Assembly: GCF_022557175.1 (NCBI RefSeq)
Contig: NZ_CP092915.1
Span: forward strand, 3,472,001 to 3,536,000
Reading direction: 5' to 3'
Source: Mycolicibacterium sp. YH-1
Lineage (GTDB): Bacteria; Actinomycetota; Actinomycetes; Mycobacteriales; Mycobacteriaceae
Length of the DNA stretch: 64,000 nucleotides
The position numbers and the translations under genes are program-made. This document shows, piece after piece, positions 1 to 7,210 of this stretch. Numbering within the stretch: the first letter of the stretch is position 1; each line of letters begins with the position of its first letter. The notes under the pieces are model-generated. The model made no database searches and was not told the origin of the DNA. It worked only from the letters and a program-made list of their open reading frames with translations.

Positions 1-2
1 CG

Positions 3-56
3 GGGGCCAATATCGGCAAGATGCTGGTCGCTGTCGGCGAGCCGACGATTGGCTGA
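3..56 (+). CDS. C-terminal end of an MDR-family NADP-dependent oxidoreductase (5' partial)
   Basis: Reading from base 3 gives GANIGKMLVAVGEPTIG and then TGA at 54-56. The GxNxGKMLV ending is typical of the C-terminus of zinc-free medium-chain dehydrogenases (quinone oxidoreductase or CurA/PTGR-like enzymes), which reduce enones or quinones with NADPH. Only about 17 residues lie in the window, so the family call rests on this short tail. The stop codon sits inside the first copy of a 25-bp tandem repeat, so the last residues are themselves encoded by repeat DNA. The next gene (122-1360) converges on it. Confidence 0.5.
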   Translation, partial: GANIGKMLVAVGEPTIG

Positions 57-119
57 AGTCGGCGAGCCGACGATTGGCTGAAGTCGGCGAGCCGACGATT
101 GGCTGAAGTCGGCGAGCCG
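33..119. repeat. 25-bp tandem repeat, about 3.5 copies, between convergent genes
   Basis: Three perfect 25-bp units lie at 33-57, 58-82 and 83-107, followed by a 12-bp partial copy at 108-119. Each unit begins GTCGGCGAGCCGAC, which can fold as GTCGG-CGAG-CCGAC, so every copy brings a short GC hairpin. The first unit contains the stop codon of the gene ending at 56 and the array ends 2 bases before the stop of the opposing gene. It looks like a tandem duplication of a 3' gene end. A bidirectional terminator role is an inference. Confidence 0.9.
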
Positions 120-121
120 CG

Positions 122-1360
122 CTACAGCGCGAAGTGGTCCTCGATGGTGCCCAGCCATATCTGCGCCGCGTCGATGGCGACCTTCTCGCTGATGAACGCG
201 TGCTGTGTACCGGTGTAGATGTCGCGGAACGCCCGCTCCAACCGGCTGCCCTCGCGGATGGAGGTGGTGCCTGCGGCGAGATGGGCCCACTCGGCGCATG
301 CGCGGGCAACGTCCGTCGCATACACCGCAGCGGCCCGCATGTCGGCACGACCCTGCGGGGTGAGCTCGGCACCGGTCTGCACGCCGGACTCGGCCCGGCC
401 GTAGGTGTCGAGGACGAGCAATCGCGCCGCGCGCCAACTCATCACGTGATGGGCGAGGCTCTTCTGGAATGTCGGCCGGCTCGCGAGCGCCGCCATATCC
501 GACATTCGGTACTTGGTGGCGGCAAGTTCCTGGACATCGTCGAGCATGCTCTTGGCGACGCCCAGAGCCCACGCCGCGTGACCGGCGCCGGTCACGGCCA
601 TCATGCCCATCCGACCGACCGCTGAGGTACCGCGGAGGGGTTCGCGGGTGAACAGCTGAAACGTCCGGTACGCCGGCACGAACAGGTCCGCCACGTTGTA
701 GTCGTAGGAGCCTGTGCCCTTGAGCCCTTGGACGTGCCAGCCGTCGGTGAAGGTGACCTCATCACGCGGCAGGACGGCGATCATCATCTCGGGGATGCCA
801 TCGGCGATCCATCGCATCTCGCCGCCTTCCATCGGCAGGAAGCCGGCCGCCACATACGCCGAGTGCGCCGTGCCGGAGCCGAAGTTCCACGCCCCGGTCA
901 AGCGGTAGCCGCCATCGACAACCACACCTTGGCCATTCGGGGCGAACTGGCCGCCGAGGGTCACGCGATTGCCATTGCGGGTGAACACCTCCTCGAAACC
1001 AGCCTCAGGCAGATAGGTCGCCGCGGCCAGCGACGACGGCATGTTCGCAATACCTGTCCAGCCGAATGACCCGTCCTGCCAAGCCATCTCGATCCACGCC
1101 TCGATCATCTGAGCGAAGGAGGGTTCCGTGCCACCAGCGACCACCGGGTTGAACGATGTCATCAGGCCGCTCGACCACATCGCATCGACGATCGGCGTAG
1201 AGAGTGTGCGAAGACGTTCCGATGCGGCGGCCTCCGCGGCCACGACATCGCGCATCGACCTCGCGAGGTCGACTGGATAGATCTGCGGCGGCGTGGCCGT
1301 CGCGGTGGATGCGTCGGTCGTCACGTCCACATCAGAACCCGCGCGAGTGTCGGGTGTCAA
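122..1360 (-). CDS. Acyl-CoA dehydrogenase-fold flavoprotein (possible group D flavin monooxygenase)
   Basis: This 412-residue protein has the three-part acyl-CoA dehydrogenase layout: N-terminal helices, a middle beta domain (GQFAPNGQGVVVDGGYRLTGAWNFGSG, about residues 138-162, split here as the FAD-facing segment) and a C-terminal helical bundle. No catalytic glutamate of a classical acyl-CoA dehydrogenase is obvious. The middle domain resembles HsaA and p-hydroxyphenylacetate hydroxylase-type group D monooxygenases, which use reduced flavin to hydroxylate aromatics. It is the last gene of a minus-strand set after a methyltransferase and TenA, 29 bp behind TenA. The longest start is TTG at 1360 with no ribosome site; GTG at 1330 or 1324 are alternatives. 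Confidence 0.75.
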   Translation of the reverse strand: MTPDTRAGSDVDVTTDASTATATPPQIYPVDLARSMRDVVAAEAAASERLRTLSTPIVDAMWSSGLMTSFNPVVAGGTEPSFAQMIEAWIEMAWQDGSFGWTGIANMPSSLAAATYLPEAGFEEVFTRNGNRVTLGGQFAPNGQGVVVDGGYRLTGAWNFGSGTAHSAYVAAGFLPMEGGEMRWIADGIPEMMIAVLPRDEVTFTDGWHVQGLKGTGSYDYNVADLFVPAYRTFQLFTREPLRGTSAVGRMGMMAVTGAGHAAWALGVAKSMLDDVQELAATKYRMSDMAALASRPTFQKSLAHHVMSWRAARLLVLDTYGRAESGVQTGAELTPQGRADMRAAAVYATDVARACAEWAHLAAGTTSIREGSRLERAFRDIYTGTQHAFISEKVAIDAAQIWLGTIEDHFAL

Positions 1361-1389
1361 CGACTAACTAGACACAAAATCAATTCTGT

Positions 1390-1995
1390 TCACAGATTCG
1401 GCAGCGCCATATCCCAGAACGCCACCTCGTACGACAGGACCTCAGCGATGAGGTCGTCGTGACCATCCGGTGTGGCCAGAGCGCCGAGCGCCTCGACGTA
1501 GCCGGCGAATTCCGGGGTCGTCCAGTGATCGGTGAACTCGGAGAACGGCGATTCCGGGGACGCCGCAACGGTCCAGGCGAGCAGGTACACCCGTTCCAGA
1601 ACCCACAGCGCGGTGATCGCCGCGTCGAAGGGTGCGTTGTCCAGCCGCACGAGCAGGTCCCGGTAGGCGAGCGTGGCGGGAAGCGCCGGTTGTTCGGTGT
1701 CGATGCCTCGCCGCGCGGATTGCACGTCGAACCAGTCCAGCTCCTCGACCAGGGCAACGCACCCACCCGCGAGCGTCGACTGGGCGGATCGTGGTGCCCG
1801 GGCGAGCAATCGCGCCTGGAAGCGCAGGAGGTCCGCGACGAAGACCGCATCCTGGGCCAGCCAGCGGTCGAACGCTGAGTCCGTGATCGTGCCCTCGCGC
1901 ACGGAGTCGAGGAACACATGGTTGGTTGCGGCAGTCCAAAGGGGTTCGAGCACGCAGGCGACGATAGCCGCGTGCGTCGCCCAACTGGCTGGCAC
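1390..1995 (-). CDS. TenA/THI-4/PqqC-family protein
   Basis: A 201-residue all-helical protein. The motif FDRWLAQDAVFVADL near residue 40 matches the FxxWLxQD core of TenA thiaminase II proteins, and the length fits the family (about 200-225). TenA enzymes hydrolyse aminopyrimidine products of damaged thiamine, but the family also includes oxidases and proteins of unknown role, and the usual active-site cysteine is not evident here. The GTG start at 1995 lies 2 bp past the TAG of the upstream methyltransferase, which argues for translational coupling. The longer in-frame extension to 2211 is Arg-rich and overlaps that gene, so it was not used. Confidence 0.75.
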   Translation of the reverse strand: MPASWATHAAIVACVLEPLWTAATNHVFLDSVREGTITDSAFDRWLAQDAVFVADLLRFQARLLARAPRSAQSTLAGGCVALVEELDWFDVQSARRGIDTEQPALPATLAYRDLLVRLDNAPFDAAITALWVLERVYLLAWTVAASPESPFSEFTDHWTTPEFAGYVEALGALATPDGHDDLIAEVLSYEVAFWDMALPNL

Positions 1996-1997
1996 GT

Positions 1998-2543
1998 CTA
2001 CTTGCGGGCCAGAAGCCAGGCTTCTCCGTCGCCTTCGCCTGCGGCGATCGGTTCGAGGATGCCGAACGCTGCGTTCAACTCGCCGGCCTTGACCCGGAAT
2101 GGGCCGGGGGAGGCGCCCACCTCGCTGAGCGCGCTGATAGCCAGCACTCCACCGGGAGCGAGCCTCGCGACGATGTCGCTGTCCAGTCGGGAGTCGCGAA
2201 ACCTGTGACACAGCACGACGTCCGCGGGCGGCCCGGCGGGCAGACCGGCATCGAGGTCGACGGCCACGAAACGGCAGCGTTGCATCACACCGCTGGCCAA
2301 CGCCAGTTCACCGGCCTGGGCCACTGCCACGGCGGAGACGTCGAAGCCCGACACCGTCATGCCGCGTCGGGCGAACCACACCGCGGCCGCCCCGCGACCA
2401 CATGCGAGATCGATAGCGTGTCCCGCGGTCGGGAACACGTCGGCGAACGGCTCGAACACCGGGGGTAGTGACACGTCGTCGAGTGGCACCGGTCCACGAT
2501 CTGCGTACCGCTCGTCCCAGCGCAGACGATCTTGATCGGACAC
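1998..2543 (-). CDS. Class I SAM-dependent methyltransferase
   Basis: This 181-residue protein starts at GTG 2543 (VSDQDRLRWDERYADRG). The glycine-rich SAM loop is AIDLACGRGAAAVWFARRG, followed by the acidic end of strand 2 in GFDVSAVAVA. The N-terminal WDERYADRG block is common in tellurite-resistance/thiopurine-like small methyltransferases. The substrate cannot be deduced. It opens a likely three-gene minus-strand operon with TenA and the flavoprotein, and faces the DUF1707 gene across 46 bp. The in-frame extension upstream to 2840 runs antisense to that gene and was discarded. Confidence 0.8.
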   Translation of the reverse strand: MSDQDRLRWDERYADRGPVPLDDVSLPPVFEPFADVFPTAGHAIDLACGRGAAAVWFARRGMTVSGFDVSAVAVAQAGELALASGVMQRCRFVAVDLDAGLPAGPPADVVLCHRFRDSRLDSDIVARLAPGGVLAISALSEVGASPGPFRVKAGELNAAFGILEPIAAGEGDGEAWLLARK

Positions 2544-2589
2544 GTGCGTCAGCGTAAACCGCGGCAGGCCAACCCCTATCCTGGGTCGA

Positions 2590-3180
2590 GTGGACGAACG
2601 AGACCTGCGGGTAGGGGATGCGGATCGCGAGCGCGTGGTCGAGATGCTGCACCGCGCCGTCGGCGAGGGCATGATCACCCTGGACGAGTTCAGCTCCCGC
2701 ATGGACGCCGCACTGGCCGCGCGGACGAGGGGCGAGTTGAGCGAGGTCGTGGCCGACCTACCCGGTTCGCATGTCGCCACCGACCCCCGCCAATTCTCGT
2801 TGCCCTCGGCGACCGCGGCACTTCCGATCAAGGTGACCATGTCCTCGATTCACCGGTCGGGGAACTGGCGGGTGCCCGAGCGGCTGGCGCTCAAGACGCG
2901 GTTCTCCGACGTGAAACTCGATCTCACGCAGGCCGATGTCCGTACCCCGGTCATCACGGTCGACGTCGACGACATGTGCAGCAGCACCGAGATCGTGGTG
3001 CCCGACGACTTCACGGTGGACATCAACGACCTGAGGTGCCTGGGCAGCAGCGCCCATTCCCGTGCCAACACCGCACCGCCCGCCGGCCGGGTGCATGTCG
3101 TGCTGCGCGGCCACGTCAGGTTCGGCTCGCTGACCGTGAAGCACCCCTTCGGTAGTCGGCTCCGCAGACTGTGGGGATGA
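2590..3180 (+). CDS. DUF1707 SHOCT-like domain protein
   Basis: A 196-residue protein starting at GTG 2590. Residues 1-55 (LRVGDADRERVVEMLHRAVGEG, then MITLDEFSSRMDAALAART and GELSEVVADLPG) are a clear DUF1707 domain, the short helical SHOCT-like module frequent in actinobacteria. The C-terminal half (about 80-196) is beta-rich with a repeated hydrophobic pattern like the LiaF/cell-wall-active antibiotic response domain. No transmembrane segment is visible. The family is usually linked to envelope stress or membrane anchoring, but its function is not established. It is monocistronic, with the acyl-CoA synthetase gene converging from the right. Confidence 0.85.
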   Translation: MDERDLRVGDADRERVVEMLHRAVGEGMITLDEFSSRMDAALAARTRGELSEVVADLPGSHVATDPRQFSLPSATAALPIKVTMSSIHRSGNWRVPERLALKTRFSDVKLDLTQADVRTPVITVDVDDMCSSTEIVVPDDFTVDINDLRCLGSSAHSRANTAPPAGRVHVVLRGHVRFGSLTVKHPFGSRLRRLWG

Positions 3181-3191
3181 CGCGAACCGCG

Positions 3192-4766
3192 TTACGAGCT
3201 CACTGACGTCAGGACGCCGTCGACGACGAGATCGCGCAGTGCCCTCCGGTTGAGCTTGCCGCTCTGCAGCGTCGGAATCTGGTCACTGGCCGCGATCGCC
3301 CATCGCGTGGGCACCTTGTACGCCGAGAGTTGCTCGCGCGCACGTGACGCGAGGGATGCCACGTCGAGTTCCGTGTCAGCAGGCACGATCACGGCGCAGA
3401 CCTCCTCACCGCGCACTGGATCCTCGATGCCCACGACGATGCACTGCGTCACGTCGGCGAAGTCGGCGATCACGGCCTCGACCTCCAACGGTGACACGTT
3501 CGCACCGCCTGCCTTGATCAGTTCGCTTGTGCGCCCGACGTAGAACAGGCGCGGGTCACCGTCGTTGCGGTAGACCAGATCGCCGGTGTGATACCAACCG
3601 TCCTCGTCGAAGGTCTCCCACCGCTCCCGCTTGTTGTAACCGACCATCACACCGACTCCGCGGATGCGAAGCTCACCGACGACGCCCGAATCCACCGGTG
3701 TTCCGTCATCGCCGATGATCGCGATATCGGTATGAGCGAAGCCGCCTGCGGTCTCGGACATGGTGCGGTGCACGGGATATCCGTCCGGGACGTCGGTCAT
3801 AGCGATGTCCAACGGGCCCTCGCGCAGCAGCGGCGCACTGCTCAGATCGCGACGGCCGAATGTCGAATGCTCACGCAGTCGCTGGGTGAACGCCGGCCAA
3901 CCCACGACCCCGGTGACCCGCTCCCTCTCAACCATGTCAAGCGCTGTCTCGGCATCCAGCCGCGGCAGGACCAGGACCGTGGTGGGCTCGTGCAGCGCGC
4001 CCGTCACCGCGAGGAGCCCGCCGACCCAGAAGAACGGCATCGCGCACAGCACCCGGGTGGCGCCGTCCCATCCGGTGACGACACGAACCGCTGCGGGCCA
4101 GGTCGCGGTCTGCCTGACCAGGGTGCCGTGGGTGTGAATGACGCCCTTCGGGTCCGCGGCGGATCCGGAGGTGTGCACCATGACCGCGAGATCGGCAGCG
4201 GAGACCTCTGCCTCGACCGCGGCCAGCACCGCAGGAGGCACGGAGGCGGTGGCCGCCTCGTCATACCGGGTGGCCCAGCGCCGGTCAGTGTCGCCGGTGA
4301 TCGCGATGCGACGCAGGTAGGGCGCAGTGCCCAGGACCAGAGCCCCGGTCTGCTGATCAACGAGCCCGGGCAGCGCTGCCTCGAGCCGCTCGGCGACATC
4401 GACCGTGAGCACGCGATCAGGCGCAACGAGCAGACCGATGTCGGCGAGCCTGACCACCTTGGCGAGCTCGGCGGGTGTGTACATCGTGCTCAGCGGCACG
4501 GCCAGCGCCCCTATCCGCGATGCGGCAAGCCACCAGATCACCCAGTCGACACCGTTCGCGAAGAACAGCCCCACCCTGGTGCCCTTGCCGACGCCCTCGC
4601 GCAGCAGCCACCGCGCGGCCACGGCCGAACGCTGTTCGGCCTCTTGGTAGGTGAGCCGTTCATCGGGGGTTATCAGGTAGGTGTGCCCGCCGAACTCACG
4701 CGCACTGTGCTCGAGGAGCGCCGGGATGGTGGTCGGTGTCGTGGTCGTCGTTGGCGACGGCGTCAC
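3192..4766 (-). CDS. AMP-binding acyl-CoA synthetase/ligase
   Basis: A 524-residue adenylate-forming enzyme that would activate a carboxylic acid to acyl-AMP and then acyl-CoA. Visible motifs are the phosphate loop TSGSAADPKGV, an unusual A5 region RTMSETAGGF in place of YGxTE, the GWYHTGDLV aspartate, the hinge YVGRTSELIKAGG and the C-terminal catalytic lysine in LQSGKLNRR. The GTG start at 4766 overlaps by one base the stop of the hemolysin III gene (TAGTG), so the two are coupled. The segment between the phosphate loop and A5 looks somewhat short for the family. Substrate is unknown; medium- or long-chain fatty acids are plausible. Confidence 0.88.
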   Translation of the reverse strand: MTPSPTTTTTPTTIPALLEHSAREFGGHTYLITPDERLTYQEAEQRSAVAARWLLREGVGKGTRVGLFFANGVDWVIWWLAASRIGALAVPLSTMYTPAELAKVVRLADIGLLVAPDRVLTVDVAERLEAALPGLVDQQTGALVLGTAPYLRRIAITGDTDRRWATRYDEAATASVPPAVLAAVEAEVSAADLAVMVHTSGSAADPKGVIHTHGTLVRQTATWPAAVRVVTGWDGATRVLCAMPFFWVGGLLAVTGALHEPTTVLVLPRLDAETALDMVERERVTGVVGWPAFTQRLREHSTFGRRDLSSAPLLREGPLDIAMTDVPDGYPVHRTMSETAGGFAHTDIAIIGDDGTPVDSGVVGELRIRGVGVMVGYNKRERWETFDEDGWYHTGDLVYRNDGDPRLFYVGRTSELIKAGGANVSPLEVEAVIADFADVTQCIVVGIEDPVRGEEVCAVIVPADTELDVASLASRAREQLSAYKVPTRWAIAASDQIPTLQSGKLNRRALRDLVVDGVLTSVSS

Positions 4767-5473
4767 TACCGCAGCACCACCCACACGGCGGCGTAGTGGC
4801 AGACCGCGGCCACTGCGGTGAACGCGTGGAAGAACTCGTGATAGCCGAACGTCTGGGGCCAGGGGTTGGGCCATCGAAAGCCGTAGAACACCGCGCCAAC
4901 GTTATAGAGCACGCCACCGGCCACCAGCAATACCACCGCCACCAGGCCGCCGCCGTCCTTGAGCGATCCGGCGAACCCGATCGCCGCCCACCCCAGCAGC
5001 AGGTAGAGGGGGACACCGACCCACCGCGGCGCGGATGGCCAGAGCATCTTCAACGCGACACCGGCCGCAGCGCCGGTCCACACCAGGATCAGCAGGTCGG
5101 TGCCGGTGTGGTGCGGCATGGCCAACAGTGCGAACGGGGTGTAGCTGCCCGCTATGAAGACGAAGATCAGCGAGTGATCGAGGCGCATCATCCATTTCTC
5201 GGTGATCGGGGAGATCCAATCCACGCGGTGATAGATGGCGCTGACACTGAACATGGCGATGATGGCCACGGCGTAGATGAGGGTCGCCCACCCGGCCCGC
5301 GATGAGACATTGACGGCCGCGACCGCGACCAGCGCCGCACCTGCAACGACGGCCAGCACGGCGACCACCAGGTGGATCCAGCCACGGGCTCGAGGCTTGT
5401 CGAGGAGGTTCGTGATGGAGTCGGCCAGGATCTGCGGAAGATCCTCACCTGTCGCGGGGCGATCGGAGGTCAC
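4766..5473 (-). CDS. Hemolysin III (YqfA/PAQR) family membrane protein
   Basis: 235 residues with about seven transmembrane helices. The PAQR/HlyIII signature is complete: SAIYHR near the start of the second helix, RLDHSLIFVFIAGSYTPFAL in the middle and GYHEFFHAFTAVAAVCHY at the end, with the Ser, Asp and three His residues that coordinate zinc in relatives. Members are integral membrane hydrolase-like proteins (ceramidase/PAQR superfamily), and mycobacteria carry a conserved homologue. GTG start at 5473. It is translationally coupled to the following acyl-CoA synthetase, hinting at a lipid-related role for the pair. Confidence 0.88.
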   Translation of the reverse strand: MTSDRPATGEDLPQILADSITNLLDKPRARGWIHLVVAVLAVVAGAALVAVAAVNVSSRAGWATLIYAVAIIAMFSVSAIYHRVDWISPITEKWMMRLDHSLIFVFIAGSYTPFALLAMPHHTGTDLLILVWTGAAAGVALKMLWPSAPRWVGVPLYLLLGWAAIGFAGSLKDGGGLVAVVLLVAGGVLYNVGAVFYGFRWPNPWPQTFGYHEFFHAFTAVAAVCHYAAVWVVLR

Positions 5474-6132
5474 GGTCGTCGTATCGCTGCTCTGCGAGTG
5501 CTCAAGACGGTCTCCGCTCCTCGCGTATGACCTGGTGGTGGGTACCGCGATAGCCGTCCAAAGACTACCGTCGCACGCCCCCGACAGGCGGTCGATATCG
5601 CTGATTGCGAGTCACATGCGCCCCACCGGCCCCAAGGGGAGGGTTCGTTCGGCGGCGGATGCGTCGAAACAGTGCGCGACACGCCGTAGTGCATGCACGA
5701 CGTGTGATGCCTGCCGCACCGAATCGGGCACCCGGACATGAGGAGGTGAAAGGTCCCGCTGCGCTGTCCGAGTGCCGTGTTCGAGCTCCTGCGAGGGGAC
5801 TGCGTTGCAGGCTCAGCGGCCGCTCCACGACGGACCATGCCGAAACCCATATTCGGCTAACTGTTGGGACGGCGACGAAAAGCCGGTAGAGTAACTCCAC
5901 ATCGACGGTATTTCGTCGCACGACTGATCTAGTCGTGACGTCGTCGATTTGAGGATTGGCCGGTTTGCGGTCGGGCAGGAGCGCCGCACTTGTGACGGTC
6001 TTCGCTCACTCACTTCGTACGAGTCTCGTGATCCCAATCCGAATTGGTGATCGCACCTAGTCCAATACCGTCCCCCCAGATCTGGATGCACATCAGTTGC
6101 ATTCATTGTTAGAAGAAGAAGGAAGTAAGAGC
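5474..6132. other. 659-bp non-coding region upstream of the cold-shock gene
   Basis: No convincing gene is seen here; the open frames are arginine-rich and lack a ribosome site. Two dyads stand out: CACGACT-N5-AGTCGTG at 5919-5937 and CCAAT-CCGA-ATTGG at 6034-6047. The second recurs in near-inverse form (CCAATTCGGATTTGG) at 6497-6511 on the far side of the cold-shock gene. The region presumably holds promoters for the divergent hemolysin III and cold-shock genes and a long 5' leader for the latter, a common arrangement for cold-shock mRNAs. Confidence 0.5.
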
Positions 6133-6336
6133 ATGGCAGAAGGAACCGTCAAGTGGTTCAACAGCGAGAAGGGCTTCGGCTTCATCTCGCCTGACGGCGG
6201 CGCGGCAGATGTGTTCGTTCACTACTCCGAGATCCAGTCGGGCGGATTCCGCACGCTGGAGGAGAATCAGCGCGTGAAGTTCGACATCACGCAGGGTGCG
6301 AAGGGTCCCCAGGCGGTCGGCGTCACCGCCCTCTAG
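6133..6336 (+). CDS. Cold-shock protein, CspA/CspB family
   Basis: 67 residues, the full length of a single-domain cold-shock protein. Both nucleic-acid-binding motifs are intact: RNP1 KGFGFI and RNP2 VFVHY, on the five-stranded OB fold that binds single-stranded RNA and DNA and melts secondary structure. ATG at 6133 is preceded by the purine-rich AAGAAGGAAGTAAGAGC; an in-frame ATG at 6097 would add 12 atypical residues and was not used. It is monocistronic, with a strong hairpin terminator just downstream. Confidence 0.96.
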   Translation: MAEGTVKWFNSEKGFGFISPDGGAADVFVHYSEIQSGGFRTLEENQRVKFDITQGAKGPQAVGVTAL

Positions 6337-6351
6337 ACCTTCCCTCCGGAC

Positions 6352-6424
6352 AACCCCCGAGCTGATCGGTATGCGCGCTGCAACCCAGTGCCATTCCTGA
6401 TCAGTCCGGGGGTTTCCTGCTTTT
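6352..6424 (+). terminator. Rho-independent-type terminator of the cold-shock gene
   Basis: AACCCCCGAGCTGATC at 6352-6367 pairs with GATCAGTCCGGGGGTT at 6399-6414 (14 of 16 positions) around a 31-base loop. The second arm is followed by a run ending CTGCTTTT at 6417-6424. It lies 16 bases after the stop codon. Confidence 0.8.
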
Positions 6425-6517
6425 CACCCCCTGTACGGCGGCTCGCGCGTCAATGAACGACGCCGTCTGCGGGGCGGCAATCCGATGGGCGACAGTCCAA
6501 TTCGGATTTGGGCCGGT

Positions 6518-7210
6518 CTAGGCCAGCCCATCGATGGGTAGTCTCGTTGCGTCCGCCTCCAGTTCGGCGAAAGTCGTCTGCAACAGCGTTATCGAGTCGT
6601 TGACCGCGCCGACGTTCGTATCGTCAAGCGAGACACCGACAGTGCGCGCCGTTGCCGACAACTCCAACAGCCCCGCGTACACGGTGGCCACCTCGTCCAC
6701 TGTGGCGGTGAGTCCGGCGAGTAGAGCGGCGCGCCGCGACCTCAGCCGGTCGACGGTGTTCCTGATCGACTCCGTCGCGTGCTCGCCGTGACCAGAGACC
6801 TTGCAGGCGGCCATAATCGTGTCGTCCAACGCGTCCACTGCCGCTGCCACCGCCAGCACCGACGGCCGGGCGGTGTCAGCGGCTGCCACTGCGTCCGCGG
6901 TCCTCGTCTGCACCGCAATCGGTAGCGTCGCCGTCTGCATGGACCTCAATGAGCTCACGTGTCCGTCGAGAAGGTGGATCAACGCCTGCTGCGGCGTCCC
7001 CGGCGGCGGCGACGTTGGCCTCTGACTCCTTGACCGAGTGAGGGCATCGACCGCGGCCGCTGTCACCAACATCGCAGCGGCCGTGCTCACCGAGATCGGG
7101 ATCGGGGCGCCCAACGCCCACGCCGTGCCGCCACCGAACGCAGACAGCAGCAGCAGCCACGGGTCGCACGCAGTCGTCAGCAGCCGCGCTCCACAACGAG
7201 TGCTCATCAT
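6518..7210 (-). CDS. Small membrane protein of unknown function in the TAXI/VWA locus
   Basis: 230 residues with no recognised family. Residues 14-60 hold two hydrophobic segments (DPWLLLLSAFGGGTAWALG and a second from ISVSTAAAMLVTAAAV), probably a membrane hairpin. The rest is alpha-helical, rich in Ala, Thr and Asp with heptad-like spacing, and probably forms a coiled-coil bundle. The ATG at 7210 overlaps the stop of the upstream VWA gene (TGATG), so the two are translationally coupled and likely act together. It may anchor or partner the VWA protein at the membrane, which is inference only. Confidence 0.7.
   Translation of the reverse strand: MMSTRCGARLLTTACDPWLLLLSAFGGGTAWALGAPIPISVSTAAAMLVTAAAVDALTRSRSQRPTSPPPGTPQQALIHLLDGHVSSLRSMQTATLPIAVQTRTADAVAAADTARPSVLAVAAAVDALDDTIMAACKVSGHGEHATESIRNTVDRLRSRRAALLAGLTATVDEVATVYAGLLELSATARTVGVSLDDTNVGAVNDSITLLQTTFAELEADATRLPIDGLA

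Noticed and set aside
33..119. Short direct repeats resembling a CRISPR array
   Set aside because: Units are contiguous with no spacers and no cas genes are present; they are a simple tandem duplication.
1389..1401. 13-base match to the shared 23-bp element just upstream of the acyl-CoA dehydrogenase-like gene
   Set aside because: It overlaps the last codons and stop of TenA, and similarity ends outside the 13 bases, so coincidence is more likely than a third site.
3588..4796. 402-codon plus-strand open frame
   Set aside because: It is fully antisense to the acyl-CoA synthetase gene, has biased composition and no ribosome site; a high-GC shadow.
5565..5921. 118-codon minus-strand frame in the long spacer upstream of the cold-shock gene
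   Set aside because: No ribosome site, Arg-rich composition and no recognisable motif.
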